Origin: Actinomycetospora sp. TBRC 11914 | GTDB taxonomy: Bacteria; Actinomycetota; Actinomycetes; Mycobacteriales; Pseudonocardiaceae | Assembly (NCBI RefSeq): GCF_012933465.1 | Contig: NZ_JABBND010000020.1 | Location: 62,001 to 126,000 of the forward strand | Direction of reading: 5' to 3' | DNA length: 64,000 nt | In this document: positions 1-8,137 of the stretch, in pieces | Numbering within the stretch: the stretch's first letter is position 1 | How the letters are laid out: each line of letters starts with the position of its first letter | Notes under the pieces: model-generated | The model's database searches: none | What the model saw: only the letters and a program-made list of their open reading frames with translations | Told to the model about the DNA's origin: nothing | Translations under genes and position numbers: made by a program

Positions 1-1050
1 CAGGGAGACGTAGACCAGCGCGACGAGGACGGGGACCTCGATGAGCGGTCCGACGACCCCGGCGAGGGCCTGGCCGCTGATCGCGCCCCAGGTGGCGATG
101 GCGACGGCGATGGCGAGTTCGAAGTTGTTGCCCGCGGCGGTGAACGCCAGTGTGGTGGTGCGCTGGTAGCCGAGCCCGACGCCGCGGCCGAGGGCGTAGG
201 ACCCGGCCCACATGATCGCGAAGTAGGCGAACAGCGGCAGCGCGATGCGGGCGACGTCGAGGGGCTGGGAGGTGATCGCGTCGCCCTGCAGGGCGAAGAG
301 GACCACGATGGTGAACAGCAGCCCGTAGAGCGCCCAGGGCCCGAGGCGGGGCAGCAGTCGGGTCTCGTACCAGTCGCGGCCCCGGGCGCGCTCGCCGAGG
401 CGGCGGGTGAGGTAGCCGGCCAGCAGCGGGATGCCGAGGAAGATGAGCACCGAGCGGACGATGGCCCACGGGGAGACGTCGAGGCCGGTGGTCGGGAGGC
501 CGAGCCAGCCGGGCAGGACGGAGAGGTAGAACCAGCCCAGGGCGCCGAAGGCGATGACCTGGAACACCGAGTTGAGCGCGACGAGCACGGCGGCGGCTTC
601 GCGGTCGCCACAGGCGAGGTCGTTCCAGATGATGACCATGGCGATGCAGCGGGCGAGCCCGACGACGATCAGCCCGGTGCGGTAGGCGGGCAGGTCCGGG
701 AGCAGCAGCCAGGCCAGGGCGAACATCAGCGCCGGCCCGATCAGCCAGTTCAGCACCAGCGACGAGATGAGCAGCCGGCGGTCGCCGGTGACGGTGTCGA
801 GGCGGTCGTAGCGGACCTTGGCCAGCACCGGGTACATCATCACGAGCAGACCGAGCGCGATCGGCAGCGAGACCCCGTCGACCGCGACCGCGCCGAGGGC
901 CTGGCCCAGCCCGGGAACGAGCCGGCCGGCCAGGAGCCCGACGGCCATCGCGGCGAGAATCCACACCGGCAGGAACCGGTCGAGCGTGGAGAGCTTCGCG
1001 ACCACCCCGGCCTCGGCCGGGTCGCGGACCTCGCTGTGCGGAATGCTCAC
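1..1050 (-). CDS. acr3: ACR3 family arsenite efflux permease (partial, runs off left edge)
   Basis: This is the first 350 codons of an ACR3-type transporter that exports arsenite (and possibly antimonite) across the cytoplasmic membrane; the C-terminal end lies outside the window. Visible hallmarks are about nine hydrophobic helices, the conserved cysteine block RCIAMVIIWNDLACGD at residues 134-149 (Cys135 and Cys147), and the late helix motif FTAAGNNFELAIAVA. The GTG start at 1050 overlaps the TGA of the upstream arsR by four bases, so both are translated from one message under ArsR control. Family identity is clear; only the missing end limits the annotation. Confidence 0.95.
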   Translation of the reverse strand, partial: MSIPHSEVRDPAEAGVVAKLSTLDRFLPVWILAAMAVGLLAGRLVPGLGQALGAVAVDGVSLPIALGLLVMMYPVLAKVRYDRLDTVTGDRRLLISSLVLNWLIGPALMFALAWLLLPDLPAYRTGLIVVGLARCIAMVIIWNDLACGDREAAAVLVALNSVFQVIAFGALGWFYLSVLPGWLGLPTTGLDVSPWAIVRSVLIFLGIPLLAGYLTRRLGERARGRDWYETRLLPRLGPWALYGLLFTIVVLFALQGDAITSQPLDVARIALPLFAYFAIMWAGSYALGRGVGLGYQRTTTLAFTAAGNNFELAIAVAIATWGAISGQALAGVVGPLIEVPVLVALVYVSL

Positions 1051-1466
1051 GCCTCCACCACCGGCAGGGCCTCGCGGTCGCCGGGCATCGCGGCCGGGCT
1101 GTCGGGGGCGGCGGGCACGAGGACCGCGGACACCTGGGCGAGCACGTCGGGGTGCACCCGGTAGTACACCCACGTCCCGCGCCGCTCGCCGCTGATCAGG
1201 CCGGCCTCGCGCAGCACCTTCAGGTGGTGCGAGATCGTCGGGCCGGACAGGTCGAACACGTCGGTCAGGTCGCACACGCAGGCCTCGCCGCCGGCGTGGG
1301 AGGCGATCAGCGAGAGCAGCCGCAGTCGCACCGGGTCGCCCATGGCCTTGAACACCCGCGCCAGCTCCACCGACTGCGCGGCCGACAACGGCTCGCGGGC
1401 CAGCGGCGAGCAGCACCCCACGACCTCGGCGAGCGCGTGCTCTTCGGTCCCGCCCTGCTTCGACAT
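1047..1466 (-). CDS. arsR: ArsR/SmtB family arsenic-responsive repressor
   Basis: A 139-residue winged-helix repressor that would release DNA when it binds As(III). The metal-binding cysteine pair sits at the start of the recognition region in the motif EACVCDLTDVF (about residues 56-66), matching the classic ELCVCDL pattern of ArsR. The helix-turn-helix follows in SGPTISHHLKVLREAGL. A further pair, VVGCCSPL near residues 16-23, could add ligands. It is the first gene of an arsR-acr3 operon and is divergent from the ArsI-like gene. The ATG at 1466 is followed immediately by coding bases that also form one arm of an inverted repeat, so the protein may bind over its own start. Confidence 0.94.
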   Translation of the reverse strand: MSKQGGTEEHALAEVVGCCSPLAREPLSAAQSVELARVFKAMGDPVRLRLLSLIASHAGGEACVCDLTDVFDLSGPTISHHLKVLREAGLISGERRGTWVYYRVHPDVLAQVSAVLVPAAPDSPAAMPGDREALPVVEA

Positions 1467-1528
1467 CCGTCTACCTTGACGCCTGTCGAAGCAGGGGGCA
1501 ACCTCTGGTTCGACCGACGTCGAACCAG
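1453..1528. promoter_or_regulatory. Divergent ars promoter region with two inverted repeats (putative ArsR operators)
   Basis: Two perfect inverted repeats share the half site TTCGAC/GTCGAA. The first has 12-bp arms, CCCTGCTTCGAC at 1453-1464 and GTCGAAGCAGGG at 1485-1496, with a 20-nt spacer; its left arm lies inside the first codons of arsR. The second has 10-bp arms, CTGGTTCGAC at 1505-1514 and GTCGAACCAG at 1519-1528, with a 4-nt spacer, and sits just upstream of arsI. The placement fits ArsR control of both directions. Binding is inferred, not shown. Confidence 0.6.
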
Positions 1529-1555
1529 GCGTCAGCGGAGTCGAGGAGGACCACC

Positions 1556-2035
1556 ATGTCCCGTGTGCAGCTCGCCCTGCGGGTCTCCGACCTCGAGGGG
1601 TCGATCCGCTTCTACCGCCGGCTCTTCGGGGTCGAGCCGGCCAAGCGCCGGCCCGGGTACGCCAACTTCGCCGTCGCCGAGCCCCCGCTCAAGCTCGTCC
1701 TGCTCGAGGGCGAGGCCGACCGTCCCACCGTGATGGACCACCTCGGCGTCGAGGTCGGGACCACCGCCGAGGTGGACGACGCCACCGCGCGCCTCGACGA
1801 GCTCGGGCTGTTCACCCAGGTCGAGGACGACACCACCTGCTGCTACGCCCGCCAGGACAAGGTCTGGGTCCACGGGCCCGGCAACGAGCCCTGGGAGGTC
1901 TACACCGTGAAGGAGGACTCCCCGGAGTACGGCACGGACGGCGTCGTCAGCCGGCCCATGGGCTCCTGCGCCACCGCCGACGACCGCGCCTCCTGCTGCG
2001 CGGGGACGACCGCCGGTGGGGGTGCCGCGGTCTGA
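1556..2035 (+). CDS. arsI: ArsI/CadI family VOC metalloprotein (organoarsenical C-As lyase or cadmium-induced protein)
   Basis: A 159-residue vicinal-oxygen-chelate protein. The start MSRVQLALRVSDLEGSIRFY, the vicinal cysteines in TTCCYARQDKVW (residues 98-109) and the ending block GNEPWEVYTVK are hallmarks of ArsI, the Fe(II)-dependent lyase that removes methyl groups from trivalent organoarsenicals, and of its close relative CadI. The ArsR/ACR3 neighbours favour an arsenic role. A strong GAGGAGG at 1543-1549 precedes the ATG at 1556. The C-terminal tail ends in a Cys-rich stretch (SCATADDRASCCAGT) that might also bind metal. ArsI and CadI cannot be told apart from sequence inspection alone. 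Confidence 0.88.
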   Translation: MSRVQLALRVSDLEGSIRFYRRLFGVEPAKRRPGYANFAVAEPPLKLVLLEGEADRPTVMDHLGVEVGTTAEVDDATARLDELGLFTQVEDDTTCCYARQDKVWVHGPGNEPWEVYTVKEDSPEYGTDGVVSRPMGSCATADDRASCCAGTTAGGGAAV

Positions 2036-2183
2036 GCCGTCCGACGGCGAACCGCTCCGTCGGTTGGCGCGAACACGAGGCACCTGTCTGGGCTGGTTCA
2101 GCAGCGAGCCGACCCGGCAGGCCATGCTCGGCGACCCGACCCCGGGGGAGCCGTGGGCGCGGCCCGGCGTCGCGGGTGGTTAC

Positions 2184-3071
2184 GTGGTCGCCGTGCCCCC
2201 AAGAAGCCGGATCGACCTCGACGCGCTCGCCGCGATCGACGTGCACGTCCACGTCCAGGCCGACCTGCACGGCCACCTCGCCCTCGACGACGAGCTCGCC
2301 GCCGCGGCCGCGAAGTACTTCAAGGGCGACCCGTACGACCCGACGGTGCCCCAGATCGCCGCTGACTACCGGGCCCTGAACATGGCGGCCGTCATCTTCA
2401 CCGTCGACGCGGAGGCCGCCACCGGGCAGGCGGCGCTGTCGAACGAGGAGATCGCCGCCGCGGCCGCCGAGCACCCCGACGTGCTCATCCCGTTCGGGTC
2501 CATCGACCCGCACCGGGGTGTCGCCGGGGTCCGCGCCGCCCGGCGGCTCGTGGAGGACCACGGCGTCCGGGGCTTCAAGTTCCACCCCAGCCTGCAGGAC
2601 TTCGTGCCCCACGACCGCGCGGCCTATCCCCTCTACGAGCAGCTGCAGGACCTCGGGGTGCCGGCGTTGTTCCACACCGGCCAGACCGGCATCGGCTCGG
2701 GGCTGCCGGGCGGGCGGGGCATCAAGCTGCGCTACTCGGATCCGATGCTGCTCGACGACGTGGCCGCCGACTTCCCCGACCTGACGATCATCATGGCCCA
2801 CCCGTCGGTGCCCTGGCAGGACTCCGCGATCGCCGTCGCCCAGCACAAGGCCAACGTCTACATCGACCTCTCGGGATGGTCACCGAAGTACTTCCCGCCG
2901 CAGCTGGTCCACGCCGCCAACACCCTGCTGAAGGAGAAGGTGCTCTTCGGCTCGGACTACCCCCTGATCCGGCCCGAGCGCTGGATCCGCGACTTCGAGG
3001 CGCTGGAGATCCGCGACGAGGTCCGCCCGCTGATCATGAAGCAGAACGCGGTACGTGCCCTCGGACTGTGA
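2184..3071 (+). CDS. Amidohydrolase family protein (amidohydrolase 2 / ACMSD-like)
   Basis: A TIM-barrel metal-dependent hydrolase or decarboxylase of about 295 residues. The metal-binding DVHVHV motif is near the N-terminus, followed by GFKFHPS, LFHTGQTG, IIMAHPS and the late FGSDYPL aspartate, the usual ligand order of the amidohydrolase-2 group (ACMSD, resorcylate decarboxylases, oxalomesaconate hydrolases). The frame is open back to 2016, inside the ArsI gene, but conserved sequence starts only at RIDLDALAAIDVHVHV. I therefore favour the GTG at 2184 (weak GGGTGG upstream); an ATG at 2124 is the alternative. Substrate unknown. It is convergent with fdhA and separated from it by a hairpin terminator. 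Confidence 0.85.
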   Translation: MVAVPPRSRIDLDALAAIDVHVHVQADLHGHLALDDELAAAAAKYFKGDPYDPTVPQIAADYRALNMAAVIFTVDAEAATGQAALSNEEIAAAAAEHPDVLIPFGSIDPHRGVAGVRAARRLVEDHGVRGFKFHPSLQDFVPHDRAAYPLYEQLQDLGVPALFHTGQTGIGSGLPGGRGIKLRYSDPMLLDDVAADFPDLTIIMAHPSVPWQDSAIAVAQHKANVYIDLSGWSPKYFPPQLVHAANTLLKEKVLFGSDYPLIRPERWIRDFEALEIRDEVRPLIMKQNAVRALGL

Positions 3072-3082
3072 CACGGCGGCGC

Positions 3083-3111
3083 GGCCGGCACCCGCTCGGA
3101 GGGTGCCGGCC
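3083..3111. terminator. Bidirectional hairpin terminator
   Basis: A perfect inverted repeat, GGCCGGCACCC at 3083-3093 and GGGTGCCGGCC at 3101-3111 with a 7-nt loop, sits in the 48-bp gap between the convergent amidohydrolase (ends 3071) and fdhA (ends 3120). There is no U-tract, which is common for high-GC actinobacterial terminators. Confidence 0.75.
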
Positions 3112-3119
3112 GGTGGCGT

Positions 3120-4334
3120 TCAGACGGCGACCATGCCGTGGGGGTCGATGACGAACTTCTTCGCGACACCCGAGTCGAACTGGGCGTAGCCCTGCGGGGC
3201 GTCGTCGAGGCTGATCGTCGTGGCGTTGACGGCCTTCGCGATCTGCACCTTGTCACGCAGGATCGCGTTCATGAGCTGGCGGTGGTAGCGCATGACCGGG
3301 CACTGGCCGGTGGTGAACGAGTGCGACTTCGCCCAGCCCAGCCCGATGCGGATCGACAGACTGCCGTGCTTCGCGGCCTCGTCGGAGGCGCCCGGGTCGC
3401 CGGTGACGTAGAGGCCGGGGATGCCGAGCTTCCCGGCCGCACGGGTCACCTCCATGATCGAGTTGAGGACGGTGGCCGGGTGCTCGGTGCCGGCCTCCTT
3501 GCCGTATCCGCGCGCCTCGAAGCCCACGGCGTCGACGGAGGCGTCGACGACCGGTTCGCCGACGATCTGCTCGATCTTGTCGGGCAGCTCGCCCTCCTCG
3601 GACAGGTCGACGGTCTCGGCCCCGATGGCATCGCGGGCGTGGGCCAGGCGCTCGGCGTTCATGTCCCCGACGATGACCGCGGCGGCCCCGAGCAGTTGGG
3701 CCGAGGCGGCGGCCGCGAGACCGACCGGGCCGGCGCCGGCGATGTAGACCGTGGAGCCGGTGGTGACCCCGGCCGTGACGCAGCCGTGGTAGCCGGTCGG
3801 GAAGATGTCCGAGAGCATCGTCAGGTCGAGGATCTTCTCCAGGGCCTGCTCGCGGTCCGGGAACGGCAGCAGGTTCCAGTCCGCGTAGGGCACCATCACG
3901 TACTCGGCCTGGCCGCCCTGCCACCCGCCCATGTCGACGTAGCCGTAGGCCGAGCCGGGCCGGTCGGGGTTGACGTTGAGGCACACCCCGGTGTGGCCCT
4001 CCTTGCACATGCGGCAGCGGCCGCAGGCGATGTTGAACGGCACCGAGCACAGGTCGCCCTGCCGGATGAACTCGACGTCGCGCCCGACCTCGACGACCTC
4101 TCCGGTGATCTCGTGACCGAGGATGAGGCCGGGTGGCGCGGTGGTGCGGCCGCGGACCATGTGCTGGTCGGAGCCGCAGATGTTGGTCGAGACGCAGCGC
4201 ACGATCACGCCGTGCGGACACTGCCGTCCCACGTTCGCCGGGTTCACCCCGGGTCCGTCCTTGAGCTCGAGGCCCGGGTACTCGATGTCCTGGACCTCGA
4301 CCTTCATGGGCTCGATGTAGGCCACGGCCTTCAT
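3120..4334 (-). CDS. fdhA: Glutathione-independent formaldehyde dehydrogenase (zinc-dependent MDR)
   Basis: A 404-residue zinc alcohol-dehydrogenase-type enzyme that oxidises (or dismutates) formaldehyde with tightly bound NAD, like Pseudomonas FdhA. Hallmarks: the catalytic zinc region STNICGSDQHMVRGRTT, GHEITGEVVEVG, the structural zinc cysteines in CGRCRMCKEGHTGVC, the long insertion typical of this subgroup (GYVDMGGWQGGQAEYVMVPY), and the Rossmann loop AGAGPVGLAAAASA. The length matches the family (about 400). AAGGAG precedes the ATG at 4334. It probably detoxifies formaldehyde released by demethylation or C1 reactions; no C1 cluster is visible next to it. Confidence 0.93.
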   Translation of the reverse strand: MKAVAYIEPMKVEVQDIEYPGLELKDGPGVNPANVGRQCPHGVIVRCVSTNICGSDQHMVRGRTTAPPGLILGHEITGEVVEVGRDVEFIRQGDLCSVPFNIACGRCRMCKEGHTGVCLNVNPDRPGSAYGYVDMGGWQGGQAEYVMVPYADWNLLPFPDREQALEKILDLTMLSDIFPTGYHGCVTAGVTTGSTVYIAGAGPVGLAAAASAQLLGAAAVIVGDMNAERLAHARDAIGAETVDLSEEGELPDKIEQIVGEPVVDASVDAVGFEARGYGKEAGTEHPATVLNSIMEVTRAAGKLGIPGLYVTGDPGASDEAAKHGSLSIRIGLGWAKSHSFTTGQCPVMRYHRQLMNAILRDKVQIAKAVNATTISLDDAPQGYAQFDSGVAKKFVIDPHGMVAV

Positions 4335-4473
4335 GCAGGCGCTCCTTCGGGTCGGCGGACACCGACGACCCCGCTGCCCCCGGCGTCCGCCCCCACCGTG
4401 GGCACGCCACGGCGCCCTCGACAGGGGCCGACCGGACCCCCGTTGGTCCCGAGGCCCTGGAACAGCCCGCGGG

Positions 4474-4683
4474 TCACGGCCGCCCGGAGGGCGCCGGGCG
4501 GGGCGGCACGTTGTGGTTGATCCGGAAGACGTTGTCCGGGTCCCAGGCCGTCTTGATCTCGACGAGCCGGTCCCAACGGTCGGGTTCCCACGCGGCGCGG
4601 ACGTCGGCGGGCGTCACGTGCGGGCCGGCGAGGAAGTTGACCAGCGCGCCGCCGTCGCTCCAGGGACGCAGGTCGTCGAGCAA
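4474..4683 (-). pseudogene. Remnant of a BBE-type FAD-linked oxidase (C-terminal fragment only)
   Basis: Sixty-nine codons match only the C-terminal berberine-bridge (BBE) segment of FAD-linked oxidases: GGALVNFLAGPHVTPADV, then WDRLVEIKTAWDPDNVFRIN, ending in HNVPP. The FAD-binding domain (normally about 400 residues upstream) is absent, because the next gene's stop lies only 61 bp further up at 4745. I read this as the leftover of a deletion. A translated short ORF cannot be excluded, but an isolated BBE tail has no known function. Confidence 0.7.
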
Positions 4684-4744
4684 CGCCTGCCTCCCGGACC
4701 GCCTCGACGCTGGTGAGCGGCGGTGAGCGGGGGCAACGGTCGGA

Positions 4745-5731
4745 TCAGGTCTCGAGCAGGTCGGGAGCGAAGACCTCCTCGACCGTCCAGCGGCGCGCCG
4801 AGAGACCCTGCTCGTGGTGGTAACGGAGGAACGTCTCCAGCGCCGTGCGGTTCGCGGAGATCCCGTAGGGCCACCAGTCGTCGCCGAGCAAGGCCTCGTT
4901 CCGCTCCACCAACGGATTGAGCCAGGGCACCATGACCGGTGTCTCGTAGAGGCGGCGGAACCGCCGGTAGCGCTCGGCGCCGACCTCCTTCGCGTCGCGG
5001 AACGCGGTGTACAGCGCGCGGCCGAGCCCGGGGTGGTCCGCCAGCAAGTCCCGGCGGACCACCACCGTGTGCATGATCGGGAAGATCCCGGTCCGGCGGA
5101 ACCAGTCCCGTTCGAGCGGCTCGTAGTCGACGAACAGCCGGGTGATGTGCGGCGAGCCGTCCAGGAACGGTTGCGGGACGTTCGCCGTGAACAGCGCGTC
5201 GATCTCCCCGGCGTCGAGCATGCCCGACAGGGTCCTGCCCTCCGGGACCGTCGTGACGTCGAGCCCCTCGGGATGCGGGTGGCTGGTGAACGCGAACGGC
5301 GGGGCGGGGTGGTCGAGCCCGCCGATCACCCACCGGTTGCGTTCCGGCCGGAAGCCGTACTCCTCGGCGAGGACGCCCTTCATCCAGACGCCGGGGTCCT
5401 GGCCGTACACGCCGAACTCGCCGATCGTCCGATCGACCAGGTCGGCGGGTCCGCTGATGCCGCTGTCGGCGTGGACGAAGACGGCCGAGTGGCGGAACGC
5501 CCGGCAGGGGAAGGCCGGGATCGCGACGAACGGTACGCCCTGGTCCAGGGCCCGCAGCAGGAACGTCATCCCGAACTCCGAGACGTCCAGGTCGCCCCGC
5601 GCCATCTGCGTGAAGACGTCGGGCAGCGTCGCCGCGGTCGACATCGTCGTGCCGACCCCGTCCACCGTCACCGATCCGTCGAACAGCGCCTCCGTCGTGT
5701 CGTAGCGGAAGCTCCCGATGCGCAGGTCCAT
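4745..5731 (-). CDS. 4,5-dihydroxyphthalate decarboxylase-like / periplasmic-binding-fold protein
   Basis: A 328-residue protein with the two-lobe substrate-binding fold used by 4,5-dihydroxyphthalate decarboxylase (the Pht5/OphC type) and ABC-transporter solute receptors of the NMT1 type. It starts MDLRIGSFRYDTTEALFDG and contains the family-typical stretches MARGDLDVSEFGMTFLLRAL and IPAFPCRAFRHSAVFVH. There is no signal peptide, which argues for a cytosolic enzyme and not a transporter receptor. An excellent GAGGAGGAGCC precedes the ATG at 5731. It is divergent from a LysR regulator that probably controls it. The true substrate is open; many family members are misnamed by similarity. Confidence 0.8.
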   Translation of the reverse strand: MDLRIGSFRYDTTEALFDGSVTVDGVGTTMSTAATLPDVFTQMARGDLDVSEFGMTFLLRALDQGVPFVAIPAFPCRAFRHSAVFVHADSGISGPADLVDRTIGEFGVYGQDPGVWMKGVLAEEYGFRPERNRWVIGGLDHPAPPFAFTSHPHPEGLDVTTVPEGRTLSGMLDAGEIDALFTANVPQPFLDGSPHITRLFVDYEPLERDWFRRTGIFPIMHTVVVRRDLLADHPGLGRALYTAFRDAKEVGAERYRRFRRLYETPVMVPWLNPLVERNEALLGDDWWPYGISANRTALETFLRYHHEQGLSARRWTVEEVFAPDLLET

Positions 5732-5808
5732 GGCTCCTCCTCGATCGCGGGCTCGTCGAGCGTCGCGATCGGGGACCGGGAGCCGCCAACACCTTCCCGG
5801 TCGACCCG

Positions 5809-5823
5809 ATACCCGATCGGTAT
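5809..5823. promoter_or_regulatory. LysR-type T-N11-A operator
   Basis: ATACCCGATCGGTAT at 5809-5823 is an inverted repeat (ATACC/GGTAT around CGATC) that fits the T-N11-A box of LysR-type regulators. It lies between the divergent decarboxylase-like gene and the LysR gene and overlaps the ATG at 5822, which suggests that the regulator represses itself or that its real start is the GTG at 5834. Confidence 0.55.
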
Positions 5824-6697
5824 GGTCCGGCGGGTGGAGCTGCGGGTGCTGCGCTACTTCGTCGCCGTCGCCGAGGAACGCCACGTCGGCCGCGCCGCCG
5901 CCCGGCTCCACATGACCCAGCCGCCGCTGAGCCGGGCGGTGCACCGGCTCGAGACCGACCTCGGCACGGCGCTGCTCGTGCGGACCCCGGCCGGGGTCGA
6001 GCTGACCGCGGCCGGCCAGGGCCTCTACGACGACGCCCGTTCCCTGCTCGACCACGCCGACCGCGTCGAGGTCCGGGCCCGCTCCCGGGCCGGGCGCGCC
6101 ACCCTCGCCGTCGGGTCGTTGGCCGACGCCGCCGAGCTCGTGGGCGGCCGGCTCGTCTCGGCGTTCCGCGCGCGCCATCCCGACGTCTCCGTACGCGTGC
6201 ACGAGGCCGACCTCGGCGATCCCAGCGCCGGGCTGCGGGCCGGGCTGGTGGACGTCGCGCTCACCCGGCTGCCGTTCACCGACGACGGCCTGCGCTGCCG
6301 GGTCCTGCACTCCGAGCCGGTCGGGCTGGTGGTGCGCGACGACGACCCGCTCGCCGCGCAGCCGTCGGTGCGGCTCGCGGAGCTGCCCGACCGGCGCTGG
6401 GTGCGACTTCCACCGGACACCGACCCGGTCTGGACCGCCTACTGGACGGCCGGGACCCGCGGGGACCGGGACGACGCCCCGATGCGCACCATCCAGGAGT
6501 GCCTGCAGGCGGTGCTGTGGGACGGCCGGTCGGCGTTGGCCCCGCTGGACCAGCTGACACCCGCGGGGCTGGTCATCGTCCCCGTCGCCGACCGCCCACC
6601 GAGCCGGCTGGTGCTCGCCTGGCCGGCGACCGAGCCCTCCCCGCTGGTCCGTTCGTTCGTGCGGATCGCGGCCGAGGCGTACCACCGCCCGGGCTGA
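5822..6697 (+). CDS. LysR family transcriptional regulator
   Basis: A 291-residue LysR-type regulator. The N-terminal winged helix reads LRVLRYFVAVAEERHVGRAA then LHMTQPPLSRAVHRLETDLG (first 60 residues), and the rest is the effector-binding domain ending near ESFV-like RSFVRIAAEAY. Most relatives begin at the position of VELRVLRYF, so the GTG at 5834 may be the true start; the ATG at 5822 lies inside the putative operator. It is divergent from the decarboxylase-like gene at 4745-5731, the usual LysR arrangement, and would respond to an aromatic or related carboxylate; the inducer is inferred only from that neighbour. Confidence 0.92.
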   Translation: MVRRVELRVLRYFVAVAEERHVGRAAARLHMTQPPLSRAVHRLETDLGTALLVRTPAGVELTAAGQGLYDDARSLLDHADRVEVRARSRAGRATLAVGSLADAAELVGGRLVSAFRARHPDVSVRVHEADLGDPSAGLRAGLVDVALTRLPFTDDGLRCRVLHSEPVGLVVRDDDPLAAQPSVRLAELPDRRWVRLPPDTDPVWTAYWTAGTRGDRDDAPMRTIQECLQAVLWDGRSALAPLDQLTPAGLVIVPVADRPPSRLVLAWPATEPSPLVRSFVRIAAEAYHRPG

Positions 6698-6721
6698 CCG
6701 CGCGGTCGACGATCCACCCGG

Positions 6722-6991
6722 TCAGCGGGCGTAGCGCTCCTTCGCCCGCTCCCGCGCCTTCTGCGCCTCCACCTCGCGGTTCTTCGGCGGCGCGGTGGTG
6801 ACCAGCTCGTCGAGGAGCACGCGGGTGGTGGCCGTGACCTCGGCGACGGCCCGGGCGAACGCCTCCTCGTTGGCCTTCGACGGTCGGGCCGAGCCGCTGA
6901 TCTTGCGGACGTACTGCAGCGCGGCCTCGTGCACCTCGTCGCGGGTGGCCGGGGGCTCGAAGTTGTGCAGGACCCGGATGTTGCGGCACAT
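6722..6991 (-). CDS. DUF2277 family protein
   Basis: An 89-residue protein that begins with the signature MCRNIRVLHNFEPPATRDEV of DUF2277, followed by a helical segment VHEAALQYVRKISG and a charged C-terminus rich in Arg, Lys and Glu. The family is widespread in actinobacteria and proteobacteria and has no established function that I know. The gene is convergent with LysR and divergent from the SDR at 7092. The length is normal for the family. Confidence 0.88.
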   Translation of the reverse strand: MCRNIRVLHNFEPPATRDEVHEAALQYVRKISGSARPSKANEEAFARAVAEVTATTRVLLDELVTTAPPKNREVEAQKARERAKERYAR

Positions 6992-7058
6992 GCGGCGATC
7001 GTGCCCCACCGACCGGTGCCGGTGGGAGGGGCGGCCGCCCGGACTCGCCGCGTTTGAC

Positions 7059-7074
7059 TTCGAGCGCGCTCGAA
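7059..7074. promoter_or_regulatory. 16-bp perfect palindrome in a divergent promoter
   Basis: TTCGAGCGCGCTCGAA at 7059-7074 is a perfect palindrome 18 bp upstream of the SDR start and 68 bp from the divergent DUF2277 gene. It has the look of a dimeric repressor site; no local regulator other than the LysR gene is present, and the site does not fit a LysR box. Confidence 0.45.
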
Positions 7075-7091
7075 CTCCTACCGTCGCGGAC

Positions 7092-7925
7092 GTGAGTCCT
7101 CCGAACGGCAGGATCTGGTTCATCACGGGCACCTCGCGCGGCTTCGGCCGCGAGTGGGCGCTCGCCGCCCTCGAGCGTGGCGACTCCGTCGCCGCGACCG
7201 CACGCGACGCGAGCTCGCTCGACGACGTCGTCGCGCAGTACGGCGACCGGGTGCTCGCCCTCACCCTCGACGTGACCGACCGGGCCGCCTGCTTCGACGC
7301 GGTGGCGCGGGCGCACGAGCACTTCGGCCGGCTCGACATCGTGGTCAACAACGCCGGCTACGGGCACTTCGGCATGATCGAGGAGCTCACCGAGGAGGAG
7401 TTCCGGGCCCAGATCGAGACGAACGTCTTCGGGGCCATGTGGGTCACCCAGGCGGCCCTGCCGATCATGCGGGAGCAGGGCTCGGGCCACCTGCTGCAGG
7501 TGTCGTCGATCGGCGGTATCTCCGCGTTCCAGACCGTCGGCGCCTACCACGCCTCGAAGTGGGCGCTCGAGGGCTTCAGCCAGGCGCTGGCCCAGGAGGT
7601 CGCGGACTTCGGCATCCACGTCACCCTCATCGAGCCCGGCGGCTTCTCGACCGACTGGGGCGGCTCCTCGGCCCGCCACTCCACGCCGTTACCGGCCTAC
7701 GACGGCGTCCGCGAGCAGGCGGCGGCGTCCCGCCGGCAGCGCACGGCGTCCCCGGGGGACCCGGCGGCCAGCGCGAAGGCCGTCATGGAGATCGTCGACG
7801 CGGAGCAGCCGCCGCTGCGGGTGTTCTTCGGCGACGCGCCGCTCGGGATCGCGGAGGCCGACTACGCCTCCCGCCTGGAGACCTGGCGCGCCTGGCAGCA
7901 CGTCGCCCACCTCGCGCAGGGCTGA
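7092..7925 (+). CDS. Short-chain dehydrogenase/reductase (SDR)
   Basis: A 277-residue classical SDR, NAD(P)(H)-dependent. The cofactor loop is TGTSRGFG (residues 13-20), the structural motif is NNAG, and the catalytic Ser-Tyr-Lys are in VSSIGG and YHASK. The GFGREWALAALERGD and EPGGFSTDWGGSSA stretches place it with the broad oxidoreductase group often called SDR family NAD(P)-dependent oxidoreductases acting on small carbonyls. The GTG at 7092 follows a palindromic site at 7059 and is followed by a strong hairpin. Substrate unknown. Confidence 0.9.
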   Translation: MSPPNGRIWFITGTSRGFGREWALAALERGDSVAATARDASSLDDVVAQYGDRVLALTLDVTDRAACFDAVARAHEHFGRLDIVVNNAGYGHFGMIEELTEEEFRAQIETNVFGAMWVTQAALPIMREQGSGHLLQVSSIGGISAFQTVGAYHASKWALEGFSQALAQEVADFGIHVTLIEPGGFSTDWGGSSARHSTPLPAYDGVREQAAASRRQRTASPGDPAASAKAVMEIVDAEQPPLRVFFGDAPLGIAEADYASRLETWRAWQHVAHLAQG

Positions 7926-7931
7926 GCCGAG

Positions 7932-7964
7932 GGGCCGGGGCCGCGGTGACGGCGGCCCCGGCCC
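7932..7964 (+). terminator. Hairpin terminator after the SDR gene
   Basis: A perfect 13-bp stem, GGGCCGGGGCCGC at 7932-7944 and GCGGCCCCGGCCC at 7952-7964 with a 7-nt loop, starts seven bases after the SDR stop. No U-tract follows. Confidence 0.7.
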
Positions 7965-8137
7965 GCGGGGCTACCGACGCCGTGGGCGCGCCCGGCCCCG
8001 TCCTCGGCGAACCGGGACCGTTCGGCCCTGGCCGACGCCGCTGCCGGGCTCCGACCCTCCGTCCGGGGAGTGGGTGCCGGGAGGCCGGGTTGATCGACCA
8101 GGACGGACGGCGGGCCGGAGCACCGTCCGGCCCCCTG

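Noticed and set aside
1..1050. Bile-acid:sodium symporter as identity of the first gene
   Set aside because: The fold is shared, but the RCIAMVIIWNDLACGD block and the ArsR/ArsI neighbours identify ACR3.
3138..4520. A 460-codon plus-strand frame over fdhA
   Set aside because: It is the shadow of the formaldehyde dehydrogenase gene, which has all zinc and NAD motifs on the minus strand.
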